The notes below the pieces were generated by a model. The model was not told where the DNA came from. It saw nothing but the letters and a program-made list of their open reading frames with translations, and did not search any database. Source: a virus. Taken from it: a stretch of DNA of 42,738 nt. Shown piece after piece: positions 7,883 through 16,141 of this stretch; positions within the stretch are counted from its first letter, which is position 1; each line of letters opens with the position of its first letter. The DNA is taken from positions 1 through 42,738 of the IMG/VR virus record IMGVR_UViG_3300017917_002836; one strand, 5' to 3'. A program made the position numbers and the translations under genes.

Positions 7883-9176
7883 CCTGGTCGTCATCGTCCC
7901 GTCCCGCGGCCGGCCGCAGGCCGCGCGGGAGCTGGCGCAGGCGTTCGTCGAGACCTGCACCGCGGATACGCGGCTGGTGTTCGCCGTCGACGACGACGAT
8001 CCGGACCTTCCCGGGTACCGGGAGGTGCTGTCCGAGTACCGCACCGCGCCGATCGCCGTCGAGGTGTGCATCGCCAACAACGACGACCACACGATGGTGT
8101 GCGCGCTCAACAAGGTCGCCCTGGCGCTGGTCAACATCTACCGCCCGGCCCCGTACGCGCTCGGTTTCCTCGGCGACGACCACCGTCCGCGCACCCGCGG
8201 TTGGGACCAGCGATACCTGGATGTCCTGCGGGAGCTGGGGACCGGCATCGTCTACGGCAACGACCTGCTGCAGGGCGACCGCCTACCGACGCAGGCCGCG
8301 ATGACGGCCGACATCGTCGCCGCGCTCGGATACATGGCGCCGCCTGGGCTGCGGCACATGTACGTGGACAACTTCTGGCGCGACGTCGGCCAGGCGGCCG
8401 GGTGCCTGCGGTACCTGCCGGACGTGATCGTCGAGCATCTGCACCCGGTGGCCGGCAAGGCCGCCGTGGATGAGGGCTACGCCCGGGTCAACGCCCCAGC
8501 CGTGTACGCCGCAGACGAGGCGGCGTACACGGTGTACCGCAGCACCCGGCTCGCCGCCGACGCCGCGGTGGTGGCCGGGCTGGCCGGCCGCCACCAGCAC
8601 GAGTGGCGGCTGTTCGAGCCCAACACCACGCCGGAGTGCACCACGCCAGAGTGGTACGCCGACCGTGAGCACGCCCCACACCTGGAGGACGGGCACCGCC
8701 CGCGACTGCAGGCCGCGGCCTCGCTGGTGGCGCAGGCGGCGATCACGCTCGACGCCGCCACGGTGGTCGACCTCGGGGCGGGTGACGGCGGCCTGCTGAG
8801 TCTGCTCGGGCCGGCCCTGACGGCATGGGGCTACGACCTGCAGCCGACCAACATCGCCGCCGCCGCGGGCCGCGGTGTCGACGTGCGGTACGGCGACGTG
8901 CTCGCCGACGACGTCGAATGGGGCCAGATCGCGGTGTGCACGGAGATGCTGGAGCATCTCGTGGACCCGCACGGCCTGGTGCGCCGGATCGGTGAGCGCG
9001 CCCAGGCGCTGGTGTGCTCGTCGCCGCGGGACGAACGGCCCGGTGCCGCGTACGAGCATCACTGCTGGGCGTGGGACATGCCCGGCTACCGGGCGATGGT
9101 CGAGGCGGGCGGCTGGAGCGTCATCCGGCACATGCCGGTGGGCCGGTTCCAGGTTCTGCTGGCAGTGCGGTCGTGA
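7875..9176 (+). CDS. Bifunctional glycosyltransferase-methyltransferase fusion
   Basis: A 433-residue two-domain protein. Residues 1-230 are a GT-A-like transferase (LVVIVPSRGRP start, GDDH at 100-103 as the likely metal site, EHLHPVAGKAAVDEGY near 187-202). Residues ~255-433 are a class I SAM methyltransferase with motif I VVDLGAGDGG at 297-306 and a conserved VCTEMLEHL at 354-362. The second domain resembles the separate methyltransferase encoded next. The fusion suggests that one protein both adds a sugar and methylates it, or is coupled to a methylation step. The start overlaps the upstream gene by 8 nt. Confidence 0.85.
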   Translation: MADLVVIVPSRGRPQAARELAQAFVETCTADTRLVFAVDDDDPDLPGYREVLSEYRTAPIAVEVCIANNDDHTMVCALNKVALALVNIYRPAPYALGFLGDDHRPRTRGWDQRYLDVLRELGTGIVYGNDLLQGDRLPTQAAMTADIVAALGYMAPPGLRHMYVDNFWRDVGQAAGCLRYLPDVIVEHLHPVAGKAAVDEGYARVNAPAVYAADEAAYTVYRSTRLAADAAVVAGLAGRHQHEWRLFEPNTTPECTTPEWYADREHAPHLEDGHRPRLQAAASLVAQAAITLDAATVVDLGAGDGGLLSLLGPALTAWGYDLQPTNIAAAAGRGVDVRYGDVLADDVEWGQIAVCTEMLEHLVDPHGLVRRIGERAQALVCSSPRDERPGAAYEHHCWAWDMPGYRAMVEAGGWSVIRHMPVGRFQVLLAVRS

Positions 9177-9727
9177 GGCGGGAGCGGCTTCGCCCGGCCT
9201 ACGGTCCGGGCGAGCTGGTGGCGCTGTACGCGGCCCCGTACGACCATCGCCGCTGGGTGGACCACATCCATCGGGTCAACGCGACGATCGCCGCCGGCCT
9301 GACGCTGCTCGACGGGGAGCTCGCCGGCACTGCGGCGGACCTGTCCTGTGGCGACGGGACGATCCTGCGGGCACTGCCGGCACAGCGGAGGATCTTCGGC
9401 GACCTGGTGTCCAGCTGCGACCTGGACCTGGTCGGTCCGATCGAGGCCACGATCGGCGAGATTGATCCGGTCGACCTGCTGGTGTGCACGGAGACGCTGG
9501 AGCACCTCGACGACCCGGACGGCGTGCTGCAGGCGATTGCAGAGAAGGCCCGAATGCTGCTGCTATCGACGCCGGTCGAGGCGTGGGGCGACGACAACCC
9601 GGAGCACTACTGGGCGTGGGATGCCGAGGAGGTCGAGGATCTGCTGACTGCGGCCGGGTTCACGGTGGTGGACTACCGGCCTCTGCCGCTGTGGTACCGG
9701 TTCGGCATCTGGGGATGTGTCCGGTGA
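9173..9727 (+). CDS. Class I SAM-dependent methyltransferase
   Basis: A 184-residue stand-alone methyltransferase: motif I ADLSCGDG at 55-62, VCTETLEHLDDPDGV at 104-118 and a WAWDAEEVEDLL helix. The VCTExLEH and xxHxWAWD blocks match the C-terminal domain of the upstream fusion, so the two domains are probably paralogues. Start and stop are coupled to both neighbours through GTGA overlaps. A sugar O-methyltransferase is the most likely role from context; methylation of a peptide or small molecule is possible. Confidence 0.82.
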   Translation: MRRERLRPAYGPGELVALYAAPYDHRRWVDHIHRVNATIAAGLTLLDGELAGTAADLSCGDGTILRALPAQRRIFGDLVSSCDLDLVGPIEATIGEIDPVDLLVCTETLEHLDDPDGVLQAIAEKARMLLLSTPVEAWGDDNPEHYWAWDAEEVEDLLTAAGFTVVDYRPLPLWYRFGIWGCVR

Positions 9728-10674
9728 GGGCCCTGGTCACCGGGTCGGCGGGGTTCGTCGGCCGGCACATGGTGGCCGAGCTGGTGGCGCGCGGCTGGGA
9801 CGTCGCCGGGGTCGACCTGCGGCAGTGGTCACCAGTGGCACCGCCGACCGCCGCCGGCGCGGGCCGGTACGCGCACGCCACCGGTGACATGCTCGACGGG
9901 GTCCGGCTTCCCGGCGTCGACACGTTCGATCTTGTGGCGCACTGCGCGTACCACGTCGGCGGCCGGGCCGGAATCGACGGTGAACCCCGCAACCTGGCCC
10001 ACAACCTGCAGCTCGACGCGGCCATGTTCGAATGGGCCGTCCGCACCGGGCAGCGGCGGGTCCTGTACTTCTCCAGCTCAGCTGCGTACCCGACCGTCCT
10101 GCAGACCGGCCACCCGCCCCGACAGCTCGCAGAGGACGATCTCGATCTTTGGGGAGTACGCCCAGATGCCCGGTACGGGTGGGCGAAGGTGACCGGCGAG
10201 CACCTCGCCCAGGCCGCCGCAGAGTCGGGCCTGCCGGTACACGTCGTCCGGCCGTTCTCCGGCTACGGTGAGAACCAGGACGACTGCTACCCGTTCCCCG
10301 CGATCGTGAGGCGCGCGCTGGCCGGCGATTTCACCGTGTGGGGACCACCAGGCCAATGCCGGGACTGGATCCACATCTCGGACGTTGTGCGCGGCGCCCT
10401 GGCCGTCGTCGACGCCGACGAGCGGCGGCCGGTCAACCTGTGCTCCGGCAGTCCGGTCGAGTTCGGCGTCCTCGCGCTCCGGGTCGCCGAGCTGGCCGCC
10501 CTGGTGTCGCCGGACAGGCCGTGGCCGGACGTCGAGTACCGCGAGGACCGGCCGACCGGGGTCATGTACCGGGTGGGCGATCCGGCCAGGATGCGCGAGC
10601 ACTACACCCCGGCCGTGCCCCTCGACGAGGGGATCCGGCGAGCGATCGAGCACGTCCGGGGAGGGCCGGCATGA
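9724..10674 (+). CDS. NAD-dependent sugar epimerase/dehydratase (extended SDR)
   Basis: A 316-residue extended short-chain dehydrogenase. The Rossmann motif TGSAGFVG lies at 6-13, the catalytic YGWAK (Tyr151, Lys155) is present, SSSAAYP near 117-123 supplies the Ser/Thr, and RDWIHISDVVRG lies at 213-224, as in GDP-fucose synthase and NDP-sugar epimerases. It would make the nucleotide sugar used by the adjacent transferases. It is coupled by GTGA upstream and ATGA downstream to the connector gene, so the cassette is transcribed with the virion genes. Confidence 0.88.
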   Translation: MRALVTGSAGFVGRHMVAELVARGWDVAGVDLRQWSPVAPPTAAGAGRYAHATGDMLDGVRLPGVDTFDLVAHCAYHVGGRAGIDGEPRNLAHNLQLDAAMFEWAVRTGQRRVLYFSSSAAYPTVLQTGHPPRQLAEDDLDLWGVRPDARYGWAKVTGEHLAQAAAESGLPVHVVRPFSGYGENQDDCYPFPAIVRRALAGDFTVWGPPGQCRDWIHISDVVRGALAVVDADERRPVNLCSGSPVEFGVLALRVAELAALVSPDRPWPDVEYREDRPTGVMYRVGDPARMREHYTPAVPLDEGIRRAIEHVRGGPA

Positions 10675-11528
10675 CCACCGTCGCCGCTGGCGCCAACGTC
10701 CCGATCGTGTGGTCTCCAGGTGCCGCCTACACCACCCCGGTAGTGACGATCACCCTGGTCGGCGGATCGGCCGCGGTCGGCCCGACCGACGATGGCCTGG
10801 GCATCAACGGGACCACCTACAGCTACGTCTGGTCGACCACGTCGGGAACGACGGCCGGCACCTACACGGCGACCCTGTCCGGGACGTCCGGCGGCAACCC
10901 GGTCTCGACGTCGGCGACGGTGTATGTGACGGCCGAGACGGTCTACGCGGACCTGGCCGACCTGAAGACGTCACTGGGCATCACGGACACCACCCGGGAC
11001 GCGCTGCTCTCGCGGGCGCTGTCGGCCGCATCCCGGGGCATCGACTCCCGTACCGGCCGCCCGACACCAGGTTTCGGGGTCGACGCGGCCGCTACCGCAC
11101 GCGTGTACACCGTCCGCGGCAACGTCGTCGACGACCCGGACGGGCAGCTGCTGCTCGTCGACGAGATCTCTACCGCGTCCGGGATCGTCGTCGAGGTCGG
11201 CGACGCCACCGGCGGCTGGACCGCGGTGACCAGCTACGAGACCGAGCCACCCAACGCCGCAGCGCTCGGGGTTCCCATTATCGGGCTGCGCCGGCCGCTG
11301 TCGTCGTGGACGACACGTCAGGTCCGGGTCACTGCCGTGTGGGGCTGGCCCGCGGTGCCGGTGCAGGTCGAGCAGGCATGTCTGCTGCAGGCTGGTCGGC
11401 TGTACAAGCGCAAGGACTCCCCGGAGGGCGTGCTCGGGTCGGCCGAGTGGGGCGTCGTTCGGGTGTCGCGCATCGACCCTGACGTGGCGGATCTGCTCGC
11501 CGCGTACCTGCCTGCTGGGGTCGGCTAA
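10671..11528 (+). CDS. Head-tail connector with N-terminal Ig-like domain
   Basis: A 285-residue protein. Residues ~1-88 are Ser/Thr/Gly-rich beta structure resembling an Ig-like fold (GTTAGTYTATLSGTSGG). Residues ~90-285 look like the gp6/adaptor family: a helical YADLADLKTSLGITDTTRD start, a central beta section and a long helix with VQVEQACLLQAGRLYKRKDSP. It should sit under the portal. The extra Ig-like domain is unusual for this small adaptor and may be exposed on the virion. Confidence 0.72.
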   Translation: MTTVAAGANVPIVWSPGAAYTTPVVTITLVGGSAAVGPTDDGLGINGTTYSYVWSTTSGTTAGTYTATLSGTSGGNPVSTSATVYVTAETVYADLADLKTSLGITDTTRDALLSRALSAASRGIDSRTGRPTPGFGVDAAATARVYTVRGNVVDDPDGQLLLVDEISTASGIVVEVGDATGGWTAVTSYETEPPNAAALGVPIIGLRRPLSSWTTRQVRVTAVWGWPAVPVQVEQACLLQAGRLYKRKDSPEGVLGSAEWGVVRVSRIDPDVADLLAAYLPAGVG

Positions 11529-11926
11529 TGGACATCGCCGCCATCCGCACCGGCCTAGCCGCCAATGCGGCCACCATCTCCGGGCTGACCTGCACCGCGT
11601 ACGCACCAGACGCGGTCGCAGTACCGGCGTTCTTCTCGGTCGAGATAGCGATTGCATTCGATGAGGCGAACGACCGGTCAACCGACGCGGTCGCGGTGAC
11701 CTGCCGGCTCCTCGTGTCCCGCGCTGACGATCGTGGTGGTCAGCAGGCGCTCGACGCGTATCTGTCTGGCACCACTGGCGGCCTGAAGACGGCGATCGAG
11801 TCGGATCCGACCCTCGGTGGAGTCTGCGACTGGGCAGTCCTGGTCGCGATCGACGGCTACGGCCAGTACTCCGTCGGCGAGGCCGTCTACTACGGCGTCA
11901 CTGTCCACGTGGAGGTGCAGGGCTGA
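11528..11926 (+). CDS. Head-tail joining / tail terminator-type protein
   Basis: A 132-residue protein whose ATG overlaps the TAA of the connector gene. It lies between adaptor and tail-tube genes, where tail terminator or minor tail U-like proteins are encoded. It has a helical start (IAAIRTGLAANAATI), a central beta region (VEIAIAFDE, VAVTCRLLVSRAD) and a terminal YYGVTVHVEVQG, a pattern common to these proteins. Assignment is by position, size and secondary-structure pattern. Confidence 0.6.
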   Translation: MDIAAIRTGLAANAATISGLTCTAYAPDAVAVPAFFSVEIAIAFDEANDRSTDAVAVTCRLLVSRADDRGGQQALDAYLSGTTGGLKTAIESDPTLGGVCDWAVLVAIDGYGQYSVGEAVYYGVTVHVEVQG

Positions 11927-12642
11927 TGGCCACCGCTCACAGCAAGGACTCGCGGATCCTCGTCAACGACCGGCACGTCTCCGGCGACCTGCGAGGCTGG
12001 TCGACGGCGAAGACGTGCCCACTCGCCGACGAGACCAACCTCCTGTCGGCTGGCGGCACAACCAAGCCTGGCATCGTCGCCGGATCGATCTCCCTCAAGG
12101 GCTATCTGGACAGTGCCACTACGTCGCTGGCAGCCGAGGCCGTCGCGGCGGCCGGAGCCGAGAACGCGTTGCTGGTCACGGCATGCCCGGACGGCACGGC
12201 GGTCGGCGCAACCGCGCTGATGGCCGTGTGTGACCAGACGGGGTTCCTGGCGGATGCCTCACATGACGCCGTGGTGCCGCTGGCAATCGAGGCCCTGCCG
12301 GACTCCGGAGTCGACTGGGGCGTGGTGCTGCACGGTCTGACGGCCGAGACCGCCGACGCGAACGCGGCCAGTGTGAACCACGGGGCGGCTACCGCGAATG
12401 GCGGCGTCGCGGCGCTGCACCTGTCCGCGTTTTCCGGGCTGACGAACGTCGTCGTCAAGGTGCAGCACTCCGCCAACAACTCGACATGGGCTGACCTCGT
12501 CACGTTCGCGACCGCCACTGGGCTTACTTCGGAGCGGGTGGTGGTCGCCACCGGTACCGCGGTCGACCAGTACCTGCGCGCGACCGTCGACGTCACCGGT
12601 ACCGGCACCTGCACCCCCGCGGTCGCGTTCGCCCGTCGCTGA
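11926..12642 (+). CDS. Tail tube-like protein 1 with C-terminal Ig-like domain
   Basis: A 238-residue protein. The N-terminal part (MATAHSKDSRILVND, SISLKGYLDS) resembles a tail-tube fold and shares its opening and a matching SxSLxGxxD block with the next gene. The C-terminal ~80 residues (VVVKVQHSANNSTWADL, QYLRATVDVTGTGT) look like the beta-sandwich add-on found on many siphovirus major tail proteins. It may be the main tube protein or a tube-associated decoration. Confidence 0.65.
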   Translation: MATAHSKDSRILVNDRHVSGDLRGWSTAKTCPLADETNLLSAGGTTKPGIVAGSISLKGYLDSATTSLAAEAVAAAGAENALLVTACPDGTAVGATALMAVCDQTGFLADASHDAVVPLAIEALPDSGVDWGVVLHGLTAETADANAASVNHGAATANGGVAALHLSAFSGLTNVVVKVQHSANNSTWADLVTFATATGLTSERVVVATGTAVDQYLRATVDVTGTGTCTPAVAFARR

Positions 12643-12656
12643 CCTCATCTCTGCGT

Positions 12657-12674
12657 ACCCGGCCTCGGCCGGGT
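12657..12674. terminator. Hairpin between the two tail-tube genes
   Basis: ACCCGGCC (12657-12664) and GGCCGGGT (12667-12674) form a perfect 8-bp stem with a 2-nt loop in a 61-bp gap. It could partly terminate or stabilise transcripts so the two tube-like proteins are made in different amounts. The GAAAGGAAGG ribosome site for the next gene follows. Confidence 0.45.
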
Positions 12675-12703
12675 GATCGGCATGATCAGAAAGGAAGGTC
12701 ATC

Positions 12704-13126
12704 GTGGCCACTGCGCACGGCAAAAGTTTCGTGTTCAAGCTCGACGATGCAGCAACGACGTTGCGGCAGCTCACCGGCGTCTCGAAGGTGACCGGCCTGC
12801 CTGGCGGGTACCCCACGGACGACGTCACGGCGTCCGGCGACGCGGGCGGGAAGACCGTGGTCGGCCTGCCGGACAACTCGTTCAGCCTGGAGGGTCCGTA
12901 CGACAACACCGCGGACACCGGCTCGCACACCGTGATCTCGGGGCTGCCCGGCCTGTCCACGACGCAGAGCTTCGAGTACTCGCCGCTGGGGACGGCGACC
13001 AGCTACCCGAAGTACACCGGCGAGTGCCGCTGTACGTCCTATGTGGTCGATGCCGACGTGAAGTCTGCCCTGCGCTACAAGGCAGACTTCCACGTCGAGG
13101 GTGCCGTCACGCTCGGCACGAACTGA
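12704..13126 (+). CDS. Tail tube-like protein 2
   Basis: A 140-residue protein with a GTG start and a strong ribosome site (AAGGAAGG). Begins MATAHGKSFVFKLDD and has NSFSLEGPYDN aligned with the same region of the preceding protein, suggesting that the pair arose by duplication. Its compact size, beta-rich sequence and clean ribosome site fit a highly expressed major tail (tube) protein. Which of the two builds the tube cannot be decided from sequence. Confidence 0.65.
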   Translation: MATAHGKSFVFKLDDAATTLRQLTGVSKVTGLPGGYPTDDVTASGDAGGKTVVGLPDNSFSLEGPYDNTADTGSHTVISGLPGLSTTQSFEYSPLGTATSYPKYTGECRCTSYVVDADVKSALRYKADFHVEGAVTLGTN

Positions 13127-13127
13127 C

Positions 13128-13589
13128 GTGCTCACCTACCGGGTCGGCGGGGCCGAGCGGCTCCGCAAGGCGGCGGCGGACCTGCGTGCCACCCCGGACC
13201 GGATCGAGGTTGCGGTCATCAGGGAGCTGCAGGGCATCCCGGCCGGGCTGCGGCCGCGGGTGCAGGTCGAGATGGCGCGGGTACTGCCGGCCCGGTACGC
13301 CCCGGTGATTGCGGCGGCGCTGCGGGTCGTGGCCACGGTTGGCCGTGGCGGCTGGATCCGGGCTCGCGTGCGCGGCTCGGCCCGCGGCCGCCGCAAGCTC
13401 CGCGACATCGGTGCCCTGGACGCGCGCGGGGCGCTGCGCCATCCGGTGTACGGGCAGGGGGCGGTCTGGTCCACCACGCAGGTGCAGCCCGGCCTGTGGT
13501 CGCGGCCAGTCGACGCCTACACGCCGACGATCATCAATGAGGTTGGTGCCGCCGTTGATCGGGTCGCCGACCAGCTGGAGAGAGGCTGA
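13128..13589 (+). CDS. HK97 gp10-like tail completion/connector protein
   Basis: A 153-residue basic protein, GTG start two bases after the preceding stop. It begins YRVGGAERLRKAAADLRA and has a long helix rich in Arg, then RPVDAYTPTIINEVGAAVDRV, resembling gp10/minor capsid-type joining proteins. Its place after rather than before the tube genes is unusual. An upstream GTG at 13101 would overlap the tube gene and lacks a spaced ribosome site. Confidence 0.5.
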   Translation: MLTYRVGGAERLRKAAADLRATPDRIEVAVIRELQGIPAGLRPRVQVEMARVLPARYAPVIAAALRVVATVGRGGWIRARVRGSARGRRKLRDIGALDARGALRHPVYGQGAVWSTTQVQPGLWSRPVDAYTPTIINEVGAAVDRVADQLERG

Positions 13590-13591
13590 CC

Positions 13592-13960
13592 ATGCCTGAC
13601 GACCTGACGGTGCGGATCCCGCTCGGGGGCGCCAACGCTGAGCTGCTCGGCCTCGACGTCGACGAGCTCGTGCTCGACCTGGGCGAGGTCGAGATCGGCG
13701 ACTCGGTCGAGATCCAGCGTCGGCTTGGACTCACGCCCCGCGGCCTGATCCTGGGGCTGACGCTGCCGCCGGCCGGGTGGGACGCGGTCGTCACCCTGTC
13801 GGCGGTGTGGCTGGCGTTGCGGCAGGCTGGCCGCCCAACCCCCTGGGGCGAAATCAAGATCAAGACGTATCTGCCGCACCTCACGCCCAGCGCTGATGGC
13901 GAGAGCGAGGGCGACGAGGGAAAAGCCTCGCCGACCACGCAGGAGCCGTCGAGCGCCTGA
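13592..13960 (+). CDS. Tail assembly chaperone, unshifted form (gpG-like)
   Basis: A 122-residue protein immediately before the tape measure gene, the fixed position of tail assembly chaperones. It begins with beta-rich DDLTVRIPLGGANAELLGLD and continues with a helical WDAVVTLSAVWLALRQAG. A slippery heptamer at 13918-13924 lies near its 3' end, so it is the short product of a frameshifting pair. It should coat the tape measure during tail assembly and not be in the mature virion. Confidence 0.8.
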   Translation: MPDDLTVRIPLGGANAELLGLDVDELVLDLGEVEIGDSVEIQRRLGLTPRGLILGLTLPPAGWDAVVTLSAVWLALRQAGRPTPWGEIKIKTYLPHLTPSADGESEGDEGKASPTTQEPSSA

Positions 13961-14112
13961 CCTTCAGCCTCGCCGAGGTGCACCAGTACGAGGTGCTCGC
14001 CTCCTACTGGCTGCACCTGCACCCGCACCACGTGCGCCGGCTGACCTGGTCACAGTGGGCCGGGTACCGCGAGCAGCTCGACGCCATCCACGACGCGCAG
14101 GGGGGTGAGTAG
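13592..14112 (+). CDS. Tail assembly chaperone, -1 frameshifted form (gpGT-like)
   Basis: After GGA-AAA the ribosome can slip one base back on GGGAAAA (13918-13924) and continue in the -1 frame from base 13924 to a TAG at 14110-14112. No stop interrupts this frame. The extension reads SLADHAGAVERLTFS...EVLASYWLHLHPHHVRRLTWSQWAGYRE...DAQGGE, about 62 residues, giving a product of about 173. The conserved-looking Trp/His-rich extension and its exact fit before the tape measure start support a real fusion rather than chance. Confidence 0.82.
13918..13924 (+). promoter_or_regulatory. -1 ribosomal slippery heptamer GGGAAAA
   Basis: The sequence G-GGA-AAA in the chaperone frame is a canonical X-XXY-YYZ heptamer, one base different from the lambda G/GT site GGGAAAG. 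Slippage joins the short chaperone to its downstream extension. It lies in an acidic Gly/Glu/Ser linker, as is usual for this gene pair. Confidence 0.85.
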
Positions 14113-14113
14113 C

Positions 14114-16141
14114 GTGGCGCGCACAGTCGGGTTCGACATCGACGTCGGCGATCGCGGAGCGACCACCACCCCGGTCAAGGCCGCGACCGCCCTCGAACGG
14201 CTCGCCGCCCGCCTCGACGAGGCCGGCCGGGCTGCGGCGAAGACGACGGCCGCGTCCGCCGTCGCCGGCGACGCGCTCGACGAGCTTGGCGACGAGGCCC
14301 GCGACGCGGCGGGGGACGTCGACGAGCTCGGCGACCAGATGGGCCAGGCTGCAGGCGGTGCCGGCCGGCTCGCGGCGGCGATCGACACGACCCGAGCCCG
14401 GCACGCCGACCTGATCCGCCAGCTCGACCGCACCGGCGACGTCAGCCTCATCCCGGAGATCCGCGGCGAGGCGTCCATGCTGCGGACCCTCAGCCGGATG
14501 CGCGGCGAGCTGAGCGAGACCCGCTCGGGGCTGCGCGGGCTCGCCGATGACCTGGCCTCCGGCACGCGCGGCCTCGGGTCGGCGCTCAGTGGTGGTGTGT
14601 CTGGGGTCGCTTCGCTCGGCCCGGGGCTCGGCGTCGCCGCAGCCGCCGCGGCGCCACTGATCGGCGCCGCTGTCACCGAGGGCATCATGCTCGGCGTCGG
14701 CGCCGCCGGGATCGCCGCCGGGATCGCCGGCGCGTTCCGGGCGCCAGAGGTCAAGGCGGCGTGGTCCAGTTTTGCCGAGACCGGCGGCGTGGTGCTGGAG
14801 CAGGCCGGCCAGAGGTTCCGCGCTCCGCTCATCGAGGCGCTCGACGACGCCGACAAGCGCCTGCGCGGCCTCGACCTCGCTGGCGCGATCGTCCCTCTGG
14901 CGGACGCGGTCGGTCCGCTTGAGCAGGGTCTGATGGGCCTGGCTGAGCGGGCCATGCCGGGCATCCGGACCGCCGCCGAGGCCGCGGTGAAACCGGTCGA
15001 GGCGCTCGCGGACGAGCTGCCGGACGTCGGCGAGGCGATCTCCGGCGCGCTGTCGGCGGCGTCGGTCGGCGCGGATGGTGCAGCCAGGGCAATGCAGGAC
15101 CTGCTAACCGCCGCCGAGGGTGCAGTCGTGTCGGTCGGCGCGATCGCCGGCGGGCTCGGCAAGGTCTACGAGCTGGCGGACGCCGCCGGCATGACCGGGC
15201 TGCTCGGCATGGCAGGCGACGCCGAGGGCCTGCACGGGACTCTGGTCCGGCTCAATGACGAGGTCCATCGCACGGACCCTGCAGCTCAGGAGGCTGTCGC
15301 CGGGCTGCAGGCCATGGAGGACGCGTTTGCCGACCTCGCCCAGCGCGCCGAGTCGACCCGGGCGACGATCAGTGGCTCCAACCAGACGCTGTTCGACTCG
15401 AACCTGGCACTCGCCGAGGGCTACGACCGGCTGAAGGGCTCCGTCGCCAGCCACGGTACGACCTTGGATATCAACACCGAGGCCGGACGCTCGAACATCC
15501 AGATCCTTGAGCAGATGATCGATGCGGCCGGGCGGTCCGCCGACGCGGAGTACGCGAAGGCCATCGCGACGGGCAACGCGTCCGGCGCCGAGGCCGCGGC
15601 GAACGCGACCAGGGCGGCGGCGATCGCGCAGATCCGTGACCATGCTGCCGCGGTCGGCATGGACGCCGGTCAGGTCAATGCGCTGATCGCGCAGTTGGCG
15701 GCGCTGCCGAGGGGGACGTTGGATTTCGCCTACCGGGTCAACGTCAGCGTGTACGGCGATGTTAATGCGGCGCGGGCCGTGATGGCGGCGGCCGGCGGCA
15801 ACACCGCCGGCATGACGGCCAGCCAGATCAACAACGCGCAGCGGATCATCAACAAGGGGCGCTCCGCCGGCGGGCCGGTGCGCGCCGGCGAGACGTACCT
15901 GGTCGGCGAGGACCGCCCGGAGCTGTTCGTGCCGAAGACCGACGGCGTGATCCTGCCCCGGGTGCCGACCCGGTCCGACCCGACCCCGTGGGGGACGCCG
16001 GCGTCGTCCAGCTCAGCGCCCGTGGTGCTGCGCATCGACTCCGGCGGGTCCCGCCTTGACGACCTGGTGGTGGACATCGTTCGGGCCGCCGTGGACGCCG
16101 CCGGCGGCGACGTCCAGTACGCGCTCGGGCGGTCAGGATGA
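14114..16141 (+). CDS. Tape measure protein
   Basis: A 675-residue, Ala/Gly-rich, largely helical protein, the largest of the tail genes. It has a charged coiled-coil start (RLDEAGRAAAKTTAASAV), hydrophobic membrane-like segments around 170-215 (GVAAAAAAPLIGAAVTEG, AAGIAAGIAG) and a C-terminal SAGGPVRAGETYLVGEDRPE motif commonly seen in actinophage tape measures. GTG at 14114 is chosen because GGGGGGTGAG lies just upstream; GTG at 14105 would overlap the frameshift product. The modest length implies a short tail, near 100 nm at the usual ~1.5 angstrom per residue. Confidence 0.9.
   Translation: MARTVGFDIDVGDRGATTTPVKAATALERLAARLDEAGRAAAKTTAASAVAGDALDELGDEARDAAGDVDELGDQMGQAAGGAGRLAAAIDTTRARHADLIRQLDRTGDVSLIPEIRGEASMLRTLSRMRGELSETRSGLRGLADDLASGTRGLGSALSGGVSGVASLGPGLGVAAAAAAPLIGAAVTEGIMLGVGAAGIAAGIAGAFRAPEVKAAWSSFAETGGVVLEQAGQRFRAPLIEALDDADKRLRGLDLAGAIVPLADAVGPLEQGLMGLAERAMPGIRTAAEAAVKPVEALADELPDVGEAISGALSAASVGADGAARAMQDLLTAAEGAVVSVGAIAGGLGKVYELADAAGMTGLLGMAGDAEGLHGTLVRLNDEVHRTDPAAQEAVAGLQAMEDAFADLAQRAESTRATISGSNQTLFDSNLALAEGYDRLKGSVASHGTTLDINTEAGRSNIQILEQMIDAAGRSADAEYAKAIATGNASGAEAAANATRAAAIAQIRDHAAAVGMDAGQVNALIAQLAALPRGTLDFAYRVNVSVYGDVNAARAVMAAAGGNTAGMTASQINNAQRIINKGRSAGGPVRAGETYLVGEDRPELFVPKTDGVILPRVPTRSDPTPWGTPASSSSAPVVLRIDSGGSRLDDLVVDIVRAAVDAAGGDVQYALGRSG

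Noticed and set aside
14105-14113. GTG at 14105 as tape measure start
   Set aside because: It lies inside the G-run that serves as ribosome site for GTG 14114 and has no Shine-Dalgarno of its own.
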